Below are positions 44,406 to 52,139 of a DNA stretch of 64,000 nt, one piece after another. Origin of the DNA: Clostridia bacterium (GTDB lineage: Bacteria; Bacillota; Clostridia; Christensenellales; Aristaeellaceae); NCBI GenBank assembly GCA_017410455.1, contig JAFQQT010000004.1, forward strand, positions 62,001 to 126,000, written 5' to 3'. The notes below the pieces were generated by a model, which was given only the letters and a program-made list of their open reading frames with translations, had not been told where the DNA came from and searched no databases. The position numbers and the translations under genes were made by a program. Numbering within the stretch: position 1 is the first letter of the stretch; every line of letters begins with the position of its first letter.

Positions 44406-45521
44406 ATGAAAAGGCTGCTCGCAGCGCTTTTAGCCCTTGCGCTGGCCGCGTTGCCCCTGTGCGTCCGCGCCGAGGAGGTCGGCACCTCCGCCACCGCCTG
44501 CATCATCATCGATGAGGCCACCGGGCGCGTGCTGCTCAGCCACAACGCGGACGCTCCCCTGCCCATGGCCAGCACCACCAAGGTGATGACCGCCCTGCTG
44601 GCCATCGAACTGGGCGACCTGGACGCGCCCGTCACCTGCAGCCGCAATGCCTTTGGCGTGCCGGGGACGTCCATCTACCTTGCCGAGGGAGAGACGCTGA
44701 CGCTCAGGGAGATGCTCGCCGGGCTGATGCTGGCCTCGGGGAACGACGCGGCCGTCGCCATCGCCGAGCACATTGGCGGCTCGGTGGACGAATTCTGCCG
44801 CATGATGACCGCGCGGGCCGCCGAGCTGGGCTGCACGGACACCGTCTTCCTCACGCCCCACGGCCTGCCCCATGAGGGGCACTACACCACCGCCCACGAT
44901 CTGGCGCTCATCGCCCGGGAAGCCATGCAGCATGCGTTCTTCCGCGAGCTGGTGAGCACCCAGCGGGCAACCATCCCCTGGGAGGGCCGCAGCTACGACC
45001 GGGTGCTGAACAACAAGAACCGCCTTCTGTCCACCTACGAGGGCGCAACGGGCGTCAAAACCGGCTACACGAAAAAGGCCGGGCGCTGCCTGGTCTTCGG
45101 CGCCCAGCGCGACGGCATACGCGTCATCGGTGTGGTGCTCAACTGCTGGGACTGGTTTGGCGAGGCAGAACGCCTGATGGATCTGGCCTTTGAGCGGTAC
45201 GAATCCGTCACGATGCTGGAGGCAGGCGATTGCGTCGCCACGCTGCCTGTGGATGCATCCGATGGCGCAACGGTCGACCTTGTCCTCGCCTGCGACCTGA
45301 CCGGCGTGATCACCCGGGGCAGCGTCCCGCAGGTGGAGACTGATCTGCCGCAGCAGCTCACCGCCCCCGTAACTGCCGGACAGCCGCTGGGGACGGTGCG
45401 GCTCATCAGCGGCGGCGAAACCGTCGCGGAGGCCGTCGTGGTGGCCGCGAACAGCGTCGCGCGGGATGACTTCCCCGCCCGCTGGCGGCTTTACTGGCAG
45501 AACTGGCTGCTGCTCAACTGA
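44406..45521 (+). CDS. D-alanyl-D-alanine carboxypeptidase (PBP5/DacF family)
   Basis: The 371-residue exported enzyme trims the terminal D-Ala of peptidoglycan stems. It has a signal peptide (MKRLLAALLALALAALPLCV), the active-site SxxK (STTK, about residues 55-58), SGN (about 110-112), KTG (about 214-216) and a C-terminal beta domain. The start at 44406 fits GAGG 9 bases upstream; a GTG at 44394 overlapping the gerW stop is the alternative. Its position after gerW suggests a role in spore cortex (DacF-like), but a housekeeping role is also possible. Confidence 0.9.
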   Translation: MKRLLAALLALALAALPLCVRAEEVGTSATACIIIDEATGRVLLSHNADAPLPMASTTKVMTALLAIELGDLDAPVTCSRNAFGVPGTSIYLAEGETLTLREMLAGLMLASGNDAAVAIAEHIGGSVDEFCRMMTARAAELGCTDTVFLTPHGLPHEGHYTTAHDLALIAREAMQHAFFRELVSTQRATIPWEGRSYDRVLNNKNRLLSTYEGATGVKTGYTKKAGRCLVFGAQRDGIRVIGVVLNCWDWFGEAERLMDLAFERYESVTMLEAGDCVATLPVDASDGATVDLVLACDLTGVITRGSVPQVETDLPQQLTAPVTAGQPLGTVRLISGGETVAEAVVVAANSVARDDFPARWRLYWQNWLLLN

Positions 45522-45531
45522 ATCGGAAAAT

Positions 45532-45556
45532 CCCGGAGGCTGCTGAAGCCCCCGGG
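45532..45556 (-). terminator. Terminator after the MFS gene
   Basis: The stem CCGGGggCTT.../...AGccTCCGGG is followed on the minus strand by ATTTT, between the converging carboxypeptidase and MFS genes. Confidence 0.5.
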
Positions 45557-45564
45557 CCGGTTCG

Positions 45565-46878
45565 TTATGGTTTCATTTCTGCGTCAGCCATGCGCCGGAT
45601 ATGCCGATCGCCCATGAACCACAGGCAGATCATTACGCCCAGCACCGCCTGCACCGCAAAGAAACAGGCCGCGCCGCTGCCTTTGCCAGCACCGAAGAGC
45701 GCCGTCAGCGGGCTTTGCGCTCCCTGCGAGGCCATCAGCGGCTCAAAGGCCATGTCCACCGCCGCGCCGCCAAGGAAGTAGCCCAGCGGGATGGTGAAGA
45801 ACTGCAGTGTGTTGCGCGCCGCAAACACGCGGCCCTGCATCTCCTGCGGGATGTTCAGGCGCATGGCGGCATCCAGGTTGGTGCTCATCAGCGGGATCAG
45901 GATCCAGCCGAGGAACGCGCCCATGCACCACACCGGCAGCGAGCGGCCGAAGGCGAGGAAGAAGTTCTCCGTGCTCATGGAAAACAGCAGCGTCCAGCAC
46001 ACCACCCGCACGCGGCTTTTGGGCGCAGGCAGGATCGTCGCCAGCAGGCTGCCCAGCAGGGTCGTGACGCCAATGATACTGTTGACCAGGCCCAGGGCTG
46101 TCTCGCCGCCCTCCCGGGGCAGCATCAGCGCAGGCAGGGTCGCGTTGCACATGGAGGCCACGAAGTTGATCGCCGCCAGAAAGAGCACCAGCGACAGGAT
46201 GCCCCGCTTCTCCCGCAGGAAGGCAAGACCCGCCTTCACCGAGGCCATCAGCGGCTCCTTAGCCGCCGCGCGCTCCCCTTCCGGGATGCGGATGAACACC
46301 AGCAGCACCACAAAGGCCACCGCAAAGGTGAACAGGTCGAAGAGGATCACCGCGTCCATGCCCAGCAGCGTCATCACCGCCGTGGCAAGGATGGGGTTGA
46401 GGATGCCCGTAAGGCTGGAGGACAGATAGCGCAGGCTGCCCACGCGCTGGTAGTGTCTGCGGGGCAGGAGCGCTGTGGTCGCCACCTCGCTGGCGGGCTG
46501 CTGCACGGTGTTCATCAGGCCGTTGATGGCGTTGAGGACGTACAGGTGCCAGATCTGCAGCGTGCCCGTGCGCAGCATCAGGAGGGTGCACAGGGTCGTC
46601 CCCGCGGCAACGGCGTCGCAGACGAGCATGGTTTTCCGCTTGTCCCAGCGGTCGCTCAGCGCCCCGGCGAAGATGCTGCACAGCACATAGGGCGCGTAGG
46701 AGGACACCATCAGCAGCGCCGTCACCAGCGCCGAGCCCTGCTGTTCATAGCTCCAGAGCACCAGCGCGTAGCCGGTCATGGCGCTGCCCAGGGCGGAAAA
46801 GGTCTGCGTCACCCAGAGGATCAGGAAGGCGCGCATCTCGCGCACCGCCGTCAGGAAATCGTTGATTCGCGTTTTCAT
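45565..46878 (-). CDS. MFS efflux transporter (MefA/MFS_3-like)
   Basis: The 437-residue protein has about 12 membrane segments and resembles the macrolide-efflux-like branch of the major facilitator superfamily. It has TQTFSALGSAMTGYALVLW in the first helix and the loop 2-3 motif GALSDRWDKRKTML (about residues 67-80). Drug or metabolite export is likely, but the substrate is unknown. The ATG at 46878 is preceded by AAAAGGAG. That site lies inside an 11-bp hairpin after a short leader ORF, suggesting translational attenuation. Confidence 0.87.
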   Translation of the reverse strand: MKTRINDFLTAVREMRAFLILWVTQTFSALGSAMTGYALVLWSYEQQGSALVTALLMVSSYAPYVLCSIFAGALSDRWDKRKTMLVCDAVAAGTTLCTLLMLRTGTLQIWHLYVLNAINGLMNTVQQPASEVATTALLPRRHYQRVGSLRYLSSSLTGILNPILATAVMTLLGMDAVILFDLFTFAVAFVVLLVFIRIPEGERAAAKEPLMASVKAGLAFLREKRGILSLVLFLAAINFVASMCNATLPALMLPREGGETALGLVNSIIGVTTLLGSLLATILPAPKSRVRVVCWTLLFSMSTENFFLAFGRSLPVWCMGAFLGWILIPLMSTNLDAAMRLNIPQEMQGRVFAARNTLQFFTIPLGYFLGGAAVDMAFEPLMASQGAQSPLTALFGAGKGSGAACFFAVQAVLGVMICLWFMGDRHIRRMADAEMKP

Positions 46879-46887
46879 TGTTTATTC

Positions 46888-46923
46888 GCTCCTTTTCGTT
46901 ATGAATCAGTACCGAAAAGGAGC
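46888..46923 (-). promoter_or_regulatory. Hairpin sequestering the MFS Shine-Dalgarno
   Basis: On the minus strand GCTCCTTTTCG (46923-46913) pairs perfectly with CGAAAAGGAGC (46898-46888) across a 14-base loop. The 3' arm contains the AAGGAG ribosome binding site of the MFS gene. No T-run follows, so it is not a terminator. The 5' arm overlaps the end of the leader peptide ORF. Confidence 0.65.
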
Positions 46924-46944
46924 CCTGTCAATGGCCAGCAGCAT
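46906..46944 (-). CDS. Leader peptide MLLAIDRAPFRY upstream of the MFS gene
   Basis: A 12-codon ORF starts at ATG 46944, just after GGGAGGCGGAGCGGCAG, and stops in the loop of the hairpin. A ribosome stalled on its last codons would cover the 5' arm and free the MFS Shine-Dalgarno, as in cat- and erm-type translational attenuation. The peptide itself does not match a stalling motif I can name. Confidence 0.5.
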   Translation of the reverse strand: MLLAIDRAPFRY

Positions 46945-46968
46945 CTGCCGCTCCGCCTCCCTTCATGT

Positions 46969-46977
46969 ATTATATCA
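46969..46977 (-). promoter_or_regulatory. Extended -10 promoter of the MFS leader
   Basis: On the minus strand TGATATAAT is an extended -10 (TGnTATAAT) overlapping the stop codon of the upstream kinase gene. It would start transcription a few bases before the leader peptide ribosome binding site. The -35 region is poor. Confidence 0.5.
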
Positions 46978-47479
46978 GCGCCCGCACGACGGCTTCGGCG
47001 CATTCTTCGCTCGACATCCTGTCCGTATCGACGCGCAGGGCGTAGTCGATCCCCTGCGCCATGATGGCCGCCTGCTCGTCGGACTGCGTCTCATAGCGGT
47101 CGCCGCGGGCGATGTTCCGCGCCCGGCAGACCTCCAGCGGACAGGCCACCTCGACGATGGACAGCGGATTGTCCGCCAGGATCGCCCGCAGCTGCTCATA
47201 GTGCGGGGCGATCTCCGGCCGTTCCACGAGGATGCCATCGATGAGCACGTCATGCCCCATGTCGCTGTACATTTTCGCCGTATGGTACATCAGGATGATC
47301 ACGCGGCTCAAATGGCCCCAGTAATCCTCGCGGAGGAAACGCTCCCCCACCATCTCCTGAAACAGGTCGTTGGCGACGACGTAGAAATAGCAGTCCTCCC
47401 GATCCTGCAGAGCCTCGACGATGGATGTCTTGCCGGAGGAGGTGACGCCATTGAGGAAGATGATCTTACCTTTACCCAT
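46970..47479 (-). CDS. Small P-loop kinase (chloramphenicol phosphotransferase-like family)
   Basis: The 169-residue protein has a P-loop LNGVTSSGKTS (about residues 8-18), a lid-type RGDRYETQ segment (about 129-136) and an LLIDGILVERPE-like strand. This matches the CPT family, which includes the Streptomyces chloramphenicol 3-O-phosphotransferase and many uncharacterised kinases. Resistance cannot be claimed from sequence. The start at 47479 follows CAGGAGGG and overlaps the triple-GNAT gene by 8 bases. The next gene downstream is the MFS transporter. Confidence 0.75.
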   Translation of the reverse strand: MGKGKIIFLNGVTSSGKTSIVEALQDREDCYFYVVANDLFQEMVGERFLREDYWGHLSRVIILMYHTAKMYSDMGHDVLIDGILVERPEIAPHYEQLRAILADNPLSIVEVACPLEVCRARNIARGDRYETQSDEQAAIMAQGIDYALRVDTDRMSSEECAEAVVRALI

Positions 47480-48914
47480 TTGCTGCCCTCCTGACGAACC
47501 GCTGGCAGGGATAGCCGTTCTCCACGACCAGCGCATCCGGAACGAAGCCCTGCCGGACGTAGAATGCCCGCGCCGCCTCGCCCATGGGGTCGCCCTCGCG
47601 GAAGGTGGTGACGGTCAGGTCGCGGTCGGGATCGGCGATGGTCAGCATGAGGTTGAACATGCCCTGCGCCGCGCCCCGGCGGCGGGCTTCCGGTGCAACG
47701 GCCATGCAGCAGAGCTGATTGAGCCTGCGCGAGAACAGCAGCACGCCCACGATGCGCCCGTCCTCCACCGCGCAGATGGCATTCCCCTTGCCGATGAATT
47801 TCGCCACCGTCACCTCATGCTCCAGGAGCGCAGCTTCCGTCTCCAGCCCGGGGAAGTTCCACGCGACGCGGCGTACCAGCTTCATCCAGGCGGCGAGGTC
47901 CTCCATCTGGCCGAAGCGCACCTCCATGGGGCGGTACAGGTCGTATTCCATCTGGACGTCACAGGGCTCAGCTTCGACATGAGCCGCATCAGGCTCCTGC
48001 GCGAGGGTGCAGCCCAGCGCCCGGTAGGCCGCCTGGGACTCCTTCGAGGAATGGGCGGAGATGTACAGCTTCTCCGCGCCCGCTTCTCTCGCCGCGACGC
48101 ACACCGCCGCAAAGAGCGCCCGGCCCACGCCCTGCCCGCGACAGGGTTCGCTGACCTGGAGGATCTGCAGCTCAATATACTGTCCCCGGCTGCCCAGCCG
48201 CCCGCTCAGCGCGGCGAAGCCCACGACCGCGCCGCCTGCCCGGGCGATGAACACCGGATTGCCCATGCCGGCCGAGAGCGTCAGCCAGACGGCCTCGGAG
48301 CGCAGCCGCGTCAGGTCCCAGTCCTCGGTGAAGGCGATGGGCAGCAGCTGCCACGCACCGTCCACGCAGCGCCAGCACTCGCGCACCTCCTGATGCCGGC
48401 GGAAGCCGTCCAGCGCGAGGGGCTCGAGGCCCTCCGGCCCCAGACGGCTGACCGTCGCAGGCGGACTTTGCGTGCGCCGGACCAGCACCCGGCTGTCCTC
48501 GCCGTAGATGGACACGCGGTTCTCCAGGTACACGAAGCCGTACTTCTCATACAGGCCCTCATGGTCGGTGCAGATGTACACCTGCGGCGCGCCCTGCTCC
48601 CCAGCCACGCGTACCGCATGGTCGATCAGCCTCCCGGCGCAGCGCCTCCCCCGGTATTCCGGGGCCGTGTGGACGAAGCCGATCCACGGGGTCAGGGCGG
48701 GATCGTCGATGCAGTCCCGCTCCGCAAGGGTCAGGAAGGACGCCAGCACGTCGCCGTCCGCCAGCAGATACAGCGTGCCACGGCCCAGCACCTCGTGGAA
48801 GGTGCCCTCCGTCAGCAGGGTCTCCAGCAGCCGCGCCGCCCGCCATTCCACCCCGCGGATCTGCTCAAGCCAGTGGGACTGACGCGCGTCCTGAAAGTAG
48901 TCGATAATCCGCAT
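47472..48914 (-). CDS. Three tandem GNAT acetyltransferase domains
   Basis: The 480-residue protein carries three GNAT-like modules. The first (about residues 1-150) has APEYRGRRCAGRLIDHAV and a YGF turn. The second (about 165-325) has EPCRGQGVGRALFAAV, AYRALG. The third (about 330-480) has APEARRRGAAQGMFNLML and AFYVRQGF. Each keeps the R/Q-x-x-G-x-A/G acetyl-CoA loop in some form, the second best. Substrates are unknown. The start at 48914 comes 2 bases after the glycosyltransferase stop, so the two are coupled. Confidence 0.78.
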   Translation of the reverse strand: MRIIDYFQDARQSHWLEQIRGVEWRAARLLETLLTEGTFHEVLGRGTLYLLADGDVLASFLTLAERDCIDDPALTPWIGFVHTAPEYRGRRCAGRLIDHAVRVAGEQGAPQVYICTDHEGLYEKYGFVYLENRVSIYGEDSRVLVRRTQSPPATVSRLGPEGLEPLALDGFRRHQEVRECWRCVDGAWQLLPIAFTEDWDLTRLRSEAVWLTLSAGMGNPVFIARAGGAVVGFAALSGRLGSRGQYIELQILQVSEPCRGQGVGRALFAAVCVAAREAGAEKLYISAHSSKESQAAYRALGCTLAQEPDAAHVEAEPCDVQMEYDLYRPMEVRFGQMEDLAAWMKLVRRVAWNFPGLETEAALLEHEVTVAKFIGKGNAICAVEDGRIVGVLLFSRRLNQLCCMAVAPEARRRGAAQGMFNLMLTIADPDRDLTVTTFREGDPMGEAARAFYVRQGFVPDALVVENGYPCQRFVRRAANG

Positions 48915-48916
48915 CC

Positions 48917-50416
48917 TCACACCTCGCTCCCCGTCCGGCACGGGTCACGCAGATCCGGCCACGCAGCCAGCAGCCGCGCCATATCCGCAGGGTCGTCCGT
49001 CCGTTCCGGTCTGTCGCACACAATCTGCGCGTGGGGTGTGTACACGCACCGCAGCTTCCACTCCCACAGGCGCCGGCACCAGTCCACCGCGCCCAGGCCA
49101 CCCGTGTAGCCCTCGTCAAAGGGGATGAAATGATCGCGCCGCACCATCAGGCAGTCCGTGCTGACGGCCATCACATTGTGGCTGGTGCGGTTCAGGCCAT
49201 GCCAGCCGCCCGCGTGTCCGGGCAGGCCTGCATTGCGGCTGCACACGCGCTCCCCGTCCCAGGTATACCCCGCATGGACGATGCGGCCCCGCCGGTCGGT
49301 GATCATCGGCGTGACGGCGGCGACATCATCCCGCTGGGCATACATGAGCATCTCGCGCAGGGCGGCCTCATCTGGCTCGCTGACGCCCTCGCGGAGGATC
49401 AGCAGCACGTCCCCGGTCGCCCCCACCGCCGCGCGGTTGATGAAGGCATACCCCTCGCCCGCCGGCACATGGATCTTCTGCACCGTCAGCCCGGCGGGAA
49501 CATCCCAGCGCAGGCGGAGCACGCCGTCCTCCACCGTGCACTGCCCGGGGCGGCCGATGCGCGCCATGTGCTCCGTCACGGCCCTGGCTGCAGCGTCCTG
49601 GCACTGCTGAAGCCGCTGATGGCTCATGGATGCGCCCACCGTCCGCCAGTGATACAGCACCCGCGGGATGTGGCAGATGCGCTGCGTGCGCTCGGCGATG
49701 CGCAGCGTCAGGTCGTGATCCTGCGAGCCGTCGAAGGCCGGGCGCAGGCCGCCCAGCTCCGTCAGCAGCGTTCGCTTGACCACCATCAGGTGGCAGATGT
49801 AGTTGCCGCTGCGCAGGTTGTCCGGGCAGAAGTCGGGCTTGCGGTGCGGGTCAGTGCGGACGCGGCCGTCCTCGGTCAGCTTGTCCTCGTCGGAATAGAG
49901 CAGGTCCGGGGCTTCATCGGCAATGGCGCGGGCCACATGCCACAGCGCGTCCGGCGTGAGGGTGTCGTCGTGGTCGCACAGCGCGATGTAATCCCCCCGG
50001 CAGGCCGCGATGGCCCGGTTGGTGTTGCCGGCGATGCCCTCGTTGGCGCTGCCGTGGATGACGCGGATGCGCCCGTCCTTCAGCGCGTCCATGGAGCGGA
50101 TGGCCTCAGCGTCCGTGCTGCAGCCGTCGTAGATGACGGCCTCCCAGTTCGCATAGGTCTGGGCGGTCAGCGAGTCCGCCAGCGCCTGCAGGAACGCCGG
50201 CCGGGTGTTCCATGCCGGGATGGCGATGCTGATCATCCCCGCGTCCGGCGGGTTCATCCGCTGTGACGCCAGTTCCTCTGCAGAGGGATCGGCACGCCTT
50301 GCCGCGCGGTCGTAAACGCGCAGCACGCGCCCGGAAAACATCTCCACCGCCCGGCGGAGCGTGTATCCTAGGCCATTTCGGCGCACATAGGCCATCACAC
50401 GTGCGAACATCGGCAT
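48917..50416 (-). CDS. Glycosyltransferase family 2
   Basis: The 499-residue protein has a GT2 domain from about residue 55 (MISIAIPAWNTRPAFLQAL) with DGCSTDAE and the metal motif LCDHDD (about residues 145-150), and DLLYSDEDKL (about 172-181). A second, weaker GT-like half (about 330-490, VDWCRRLWEWKLRCVY) may be a degenerate repeat, as in rhamnosyltransferase-like proteins. The acceptor is unknown. The start at 50416 is 8 bases after GGAGG; two earlier start codons are too close to that site. It heads the triple-GNAT-kinase-MFS series. Confidence 0.85.
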   Translation of the reverse strand: MPMFARVMAYVRRNGLGYTLRRAVEMFSGRVLRVYDRAARRADPSAEELASQRMNPPDAGMISIAIPAWNTRPAFLQALADSLTAQTYANWEAVIYDGCSTDAEAIRSMDALKDGRIRVIHGSANEGIAGNTNRAIAACRGDYIALCDHDDTLTPDALWHVARAIADEAPDLLYSDEDKLTEDGRVRTDPHRKPDFCPDNLRSGNYICHLMVVKRTLLTELGGLRPAFDGSQDHDLTLRIAERTQRICHIPRVLYHWRTVGASMSHQRLQQCQDAAARAVTEHMARIGRPGQCTVEDGVLRLRWDVPAGLTVQKIHVPAGEGYAFINRAAVGATGDVLLILREGVSEPDEAALREMLMYAQRDDVAAVTPMITDRRGRIVHAGYTWDGERVCSRNAGLPGHAGGWHGLNRTSHNVMAVSTDCLMVRRDHFIPFDEGYTGGLGAVDWCRRLWEWKLRCVYTPHAQIVCDRPERTDDPADMARLLAAWPDLRDPCRTGSEV

Positions 50417-50480
50417 CCTCATCACCTCCTGATTCAGTTTATCACATTCACACGCATTCGTAAAGTGAGGCGTTGGCTAC

Positions 50481-50509
50481 TTGCATTTCTGGAGCATTTC
50501 TGCTATAAT
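50481..50509 (+). promoter_or_regulatory. Promoter of the twin zinc-ribbon genes
   Basis: TTGCAT, 17 bases and TATAAT lie about 25 bases before the first zinc-ribbon gene. Confidence 0.7.
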
Positions 50510-50534
50510 AGAGCAAAAGCAACGGAGGTGCATC

Positions 50535-50888
50535 ATGTTTACTGACAAGACGCTGACCTGCCGCATGTGTGGCAAGCCCTTCCTCTTCCCCGCCGCCGAG
50601 CAGGCGTTCTATGCCGAAAAAGGTTTCACCAGCGCCCCTTCCTACTGCAGGCCCTGCCGCGCTGAGCGCCGCCGCGCCGCCTACGACGCCGCCCTGAAGG
50701 ATCCCTCCAGGCGCTTCATGTACCGCTGCGGCCAGTGCGGTAAGACCTTCGTGGTCGTGCAGCAGTTCCGCAATCCCGATCCGCGCGTGATCCGCTGCCC
50801 CGCGTGCGTCCCCGTCGGCATGCCCCCCTACACCGATGACGACCGCCGCCTCAACGAGGCTCTTGGCTTCCCGCGCCACACCGACTGA
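50535..50888 (+). CDS. Small double zinc-ribbon protein, copy 1
   Basis: The 117-residue protein has two Cys4 groups. The first is CRMC (about residues 9-12) with CRPC (about 38-41); the second is CGQC (about 65-68) with CPAC (about 88-91). The FYAEKGFTSAPSYCRPC pattern is typical of zinc-ribbon proteins annotated as DUF in Bacillota. No catalytic residues are seen, so nucleic acid or protein binding is the best guess. It is followed 13 bases later by a paralogue of identical length. Confidence 0.75.
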   Translation: MFTDKTLTCRMCGKPFLFPAAEQAFYAEKGFTSAPSYCRPCRAERRRAAYDAALKDPSRRFMYRCGQCGKTFVVVQQFRNPDPRVIRCPACVPVGMPPYTDDDRRLNEALGFPRHTD

Positions 50889-50901
50889 TGAGGGCGCATC
50901 C

Positions 50902-51255
50902 ATGAGCGAGAACCGCAACGCGAAATGCCGCGCCTGCCAGCAGGCCTTCAGCTTCGACCCCGCTGTGCGAACCTTTCCCACGCCGAGCGGCACGGCCGTC
51001 GTCCCGCCCCGCCTGTGCCCGGACTGCGAAGCCGCCCGCCAGGCGGAGGATGAGCGCCTGCTTGCCGCCGCTGCTTCCGACCGCAGCCTCGCCCACGCCT
51101 ACCGCTGCCGCAGCTGCCGGCGGATCTTCCTGCTGCTGCGCCCGTGGACGCGCGCCGGCGGGCTGCTCTTCTGCCCGGAGTGCCGTCCGGCCTACTTCCG
51201 GCAGAACCCGCTGGACGCGGAGCTGAACCGCATCCACCGCTACCCCCGCTTCTGA
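50902..51255 (+). CDS. Small double zinc-ribbon protein, copy 2
   Basis: The 117-residue protein matches the gene before it in length and in the spacing of its CxxC pairs (CRAC, CPDC, CRSC, CPEC) but shares few other residues. This points to an old tandem duplication. Like the first copy it has no recognisable enzyme motif. GAGGG stands before the ATG at 50902, and a terminator follows. Confidence 0.72.
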   Translation: MSENRNAKCRACQQAFSFDPAVRTFPTPSGTAVVPPRLCPDCEAARQAEDERLLAAAASDRSLAHAYRCRSCRRIFLLLRPWTRAGGLLFCPECRPAYFRQNPLDAELNRIHRYPRF

Positions 51256-51268
51256 ATGAAAGCTTTTC

Positions 51269-51296
51269 AGGGTCGGTCACAAGGCCGGCCCTTTTC
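51269..51296 (+). terminator. Terminator after the zinc-ribbon pair
   Basis: AGGGtCGG/CCGGcCCT is followed by TTTTC. Confidence 0.55.
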
Positions 51297-51322
51297 AGAT
51301 GCGCCTGAACGCAAAAGAAAAC

Positions 51323-51343
51323 CCCGGAACCGCAGTTCCAGGG
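51323..51343 (-). terminator. tRNA-Val terminator
   Basis: The stem CCcTGGAAC/GTTCCgGGG with a 4-base loop is followed on the minus strand by TTTTCTTTTG, a few bases past the tRNA 3' end. Confidence 0.75.
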
Positions 51344-51349
51344 TTTGCG

Positions 51350-51423
51350 TGGGATTAGTAGGGCTCGAACCTATGACCTCCACGATGTCAACGTGGCGCT
51401 CTAACCAACTGAGCTATAATCCC
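51350..51423 (-). tRNA. tRNA-Val (anticodon GAC)
   Basis: On the minus strand a full cloverleaf is visible: acceptor GGGATTA pairing with TAATCCC, D-arm GCTCAGTTGGTTAGAGC, anticodon stem CCACG/CGTGG with loop TTGACAT (anticodon GAC at 51387-51389), and T-loop TTCGAGC. One A-C mismatch stands at the base of the T stem. The CCA end is not encoded. It has its own promoter and terminator. Confidence 0.93.
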
Positions 51424-51465
51424 ATTTTCTTTTCGTTTCCGGCTTGCGTGCCGTCAACGTTGACT

Positions 51466-51494
51466 ATAATATCACAGAGCTTTTCAGATGTCAA
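51466..51494 (-). promoter_or_regulatory. tRNA-Val promoter
   Basis: On the minus strand TTGACA, 17 bases and TATTAT lie about 43 bases before the tRNA 5' end. Confidence 0.75.
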
Positions 51495-51593
51495 GGGGTA
51501 TTTTGAAATTTTCTCAACTTTCTTTCAGAAATCATCCAATGCACAGGATGGAACAGCGGCGCAGCCATACAGACCACGCCGCATCGTCCTGCA

Positions 51594-52079
51594 TCACAGG
51601 CCCTTCAGGTTGCCGACCAGGTCCTCGAACACGTCGCCGACGATCTCCGCCACATCGACGCCTTCGCCCTTGAGGATGCTCATGGCCTGCTTGCGGGCGC
51701 TGGAATCCGCCAGGCGGTAGGCTTCGACGAGCTTCTTCTCCGTGGCAGTCACCTTCATGGTCTTGTTGGCGTTGCTGGGAGTCTTGGCTGTGGTGGACTT
51801 GCTGGACGTGGACTTGCTGCTGGCGGACTTGCTGGACGAAGTCTTGCTGGAGCTGCTGCCGGACTTCTCCTCCTTGGCAGCGTTCAGGAGCGAGGACTGC
51901 GTCACGCCCGTCGCCTTGGCGATCTGCTTGAGCTGCGCCTGCGTGAGGTCCTTCAGGCCCCGCTCTGCCTGGCTGATATCGTTGGCCGAAGCGCCGGTCA
52001 CCTTGCGGGCCAGCTGTTCCTGGGTCATGTCTGCGTCCGTGCGCGCAGCCTTGATGAGCTTACCAACCTTCTTACCCAT
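51594..52079 (-). CDS. XRE-family HTH protein with Ser/Lys-rich linker
   Basis: The 161-residue protein has an N-terminal helix-turn-helix (MTQEQLARKVTGASANDISQ region, about residues 18-60). A low-complexity Ser/Lys/Thr stretch (about 72-105) follows, then a C-terminal helical module (TEKKLVEAYRLADSSARKQAMSIL, from about 112). The last module resembles tails found in phage-like regulators. A regulatory role is likely; the target is unknown. The start follows CAAGGAGG. It lies 60 bases after the MBL gene on the same strand. Confidence 0.82.
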   Translation of the reverse strand: MGKKVGKLIKAARTDADMTQEQLARKVTGASANDISQAERGLKDLTQAQLKQIAKATGVTQSSLLNAAKEEKSGSSSSKTSSSKSASSKSTSSKSTTAKTPSNANKTMKVTATEKKLVEAYRLADSSARKQAMSILKGEGVDVAEIVGDVFEDLVGNLKGL

Positions 52080-52139
52080 AGTGCGAATCCTCCTTGTATA
52101 TCACCGTCAGCAGATGGCACAGCGCCTCTGCCGCAATGC

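Noticed and set aside
46888-46923. Hairpin before the MFS gene read as a terminator of the kinase gene
   Set aside because: No T-run follows on the minus strand, and its 3' arm is the Shine-Dalgarno of the transporter, so sequestration fits better.
46970-47479. CPT-like kinase considered as a chloramphenicol resistance gene
   Set aside because: The family is broad and most members are unrelated to resistance; only the P-loop kinase assignment is supported.
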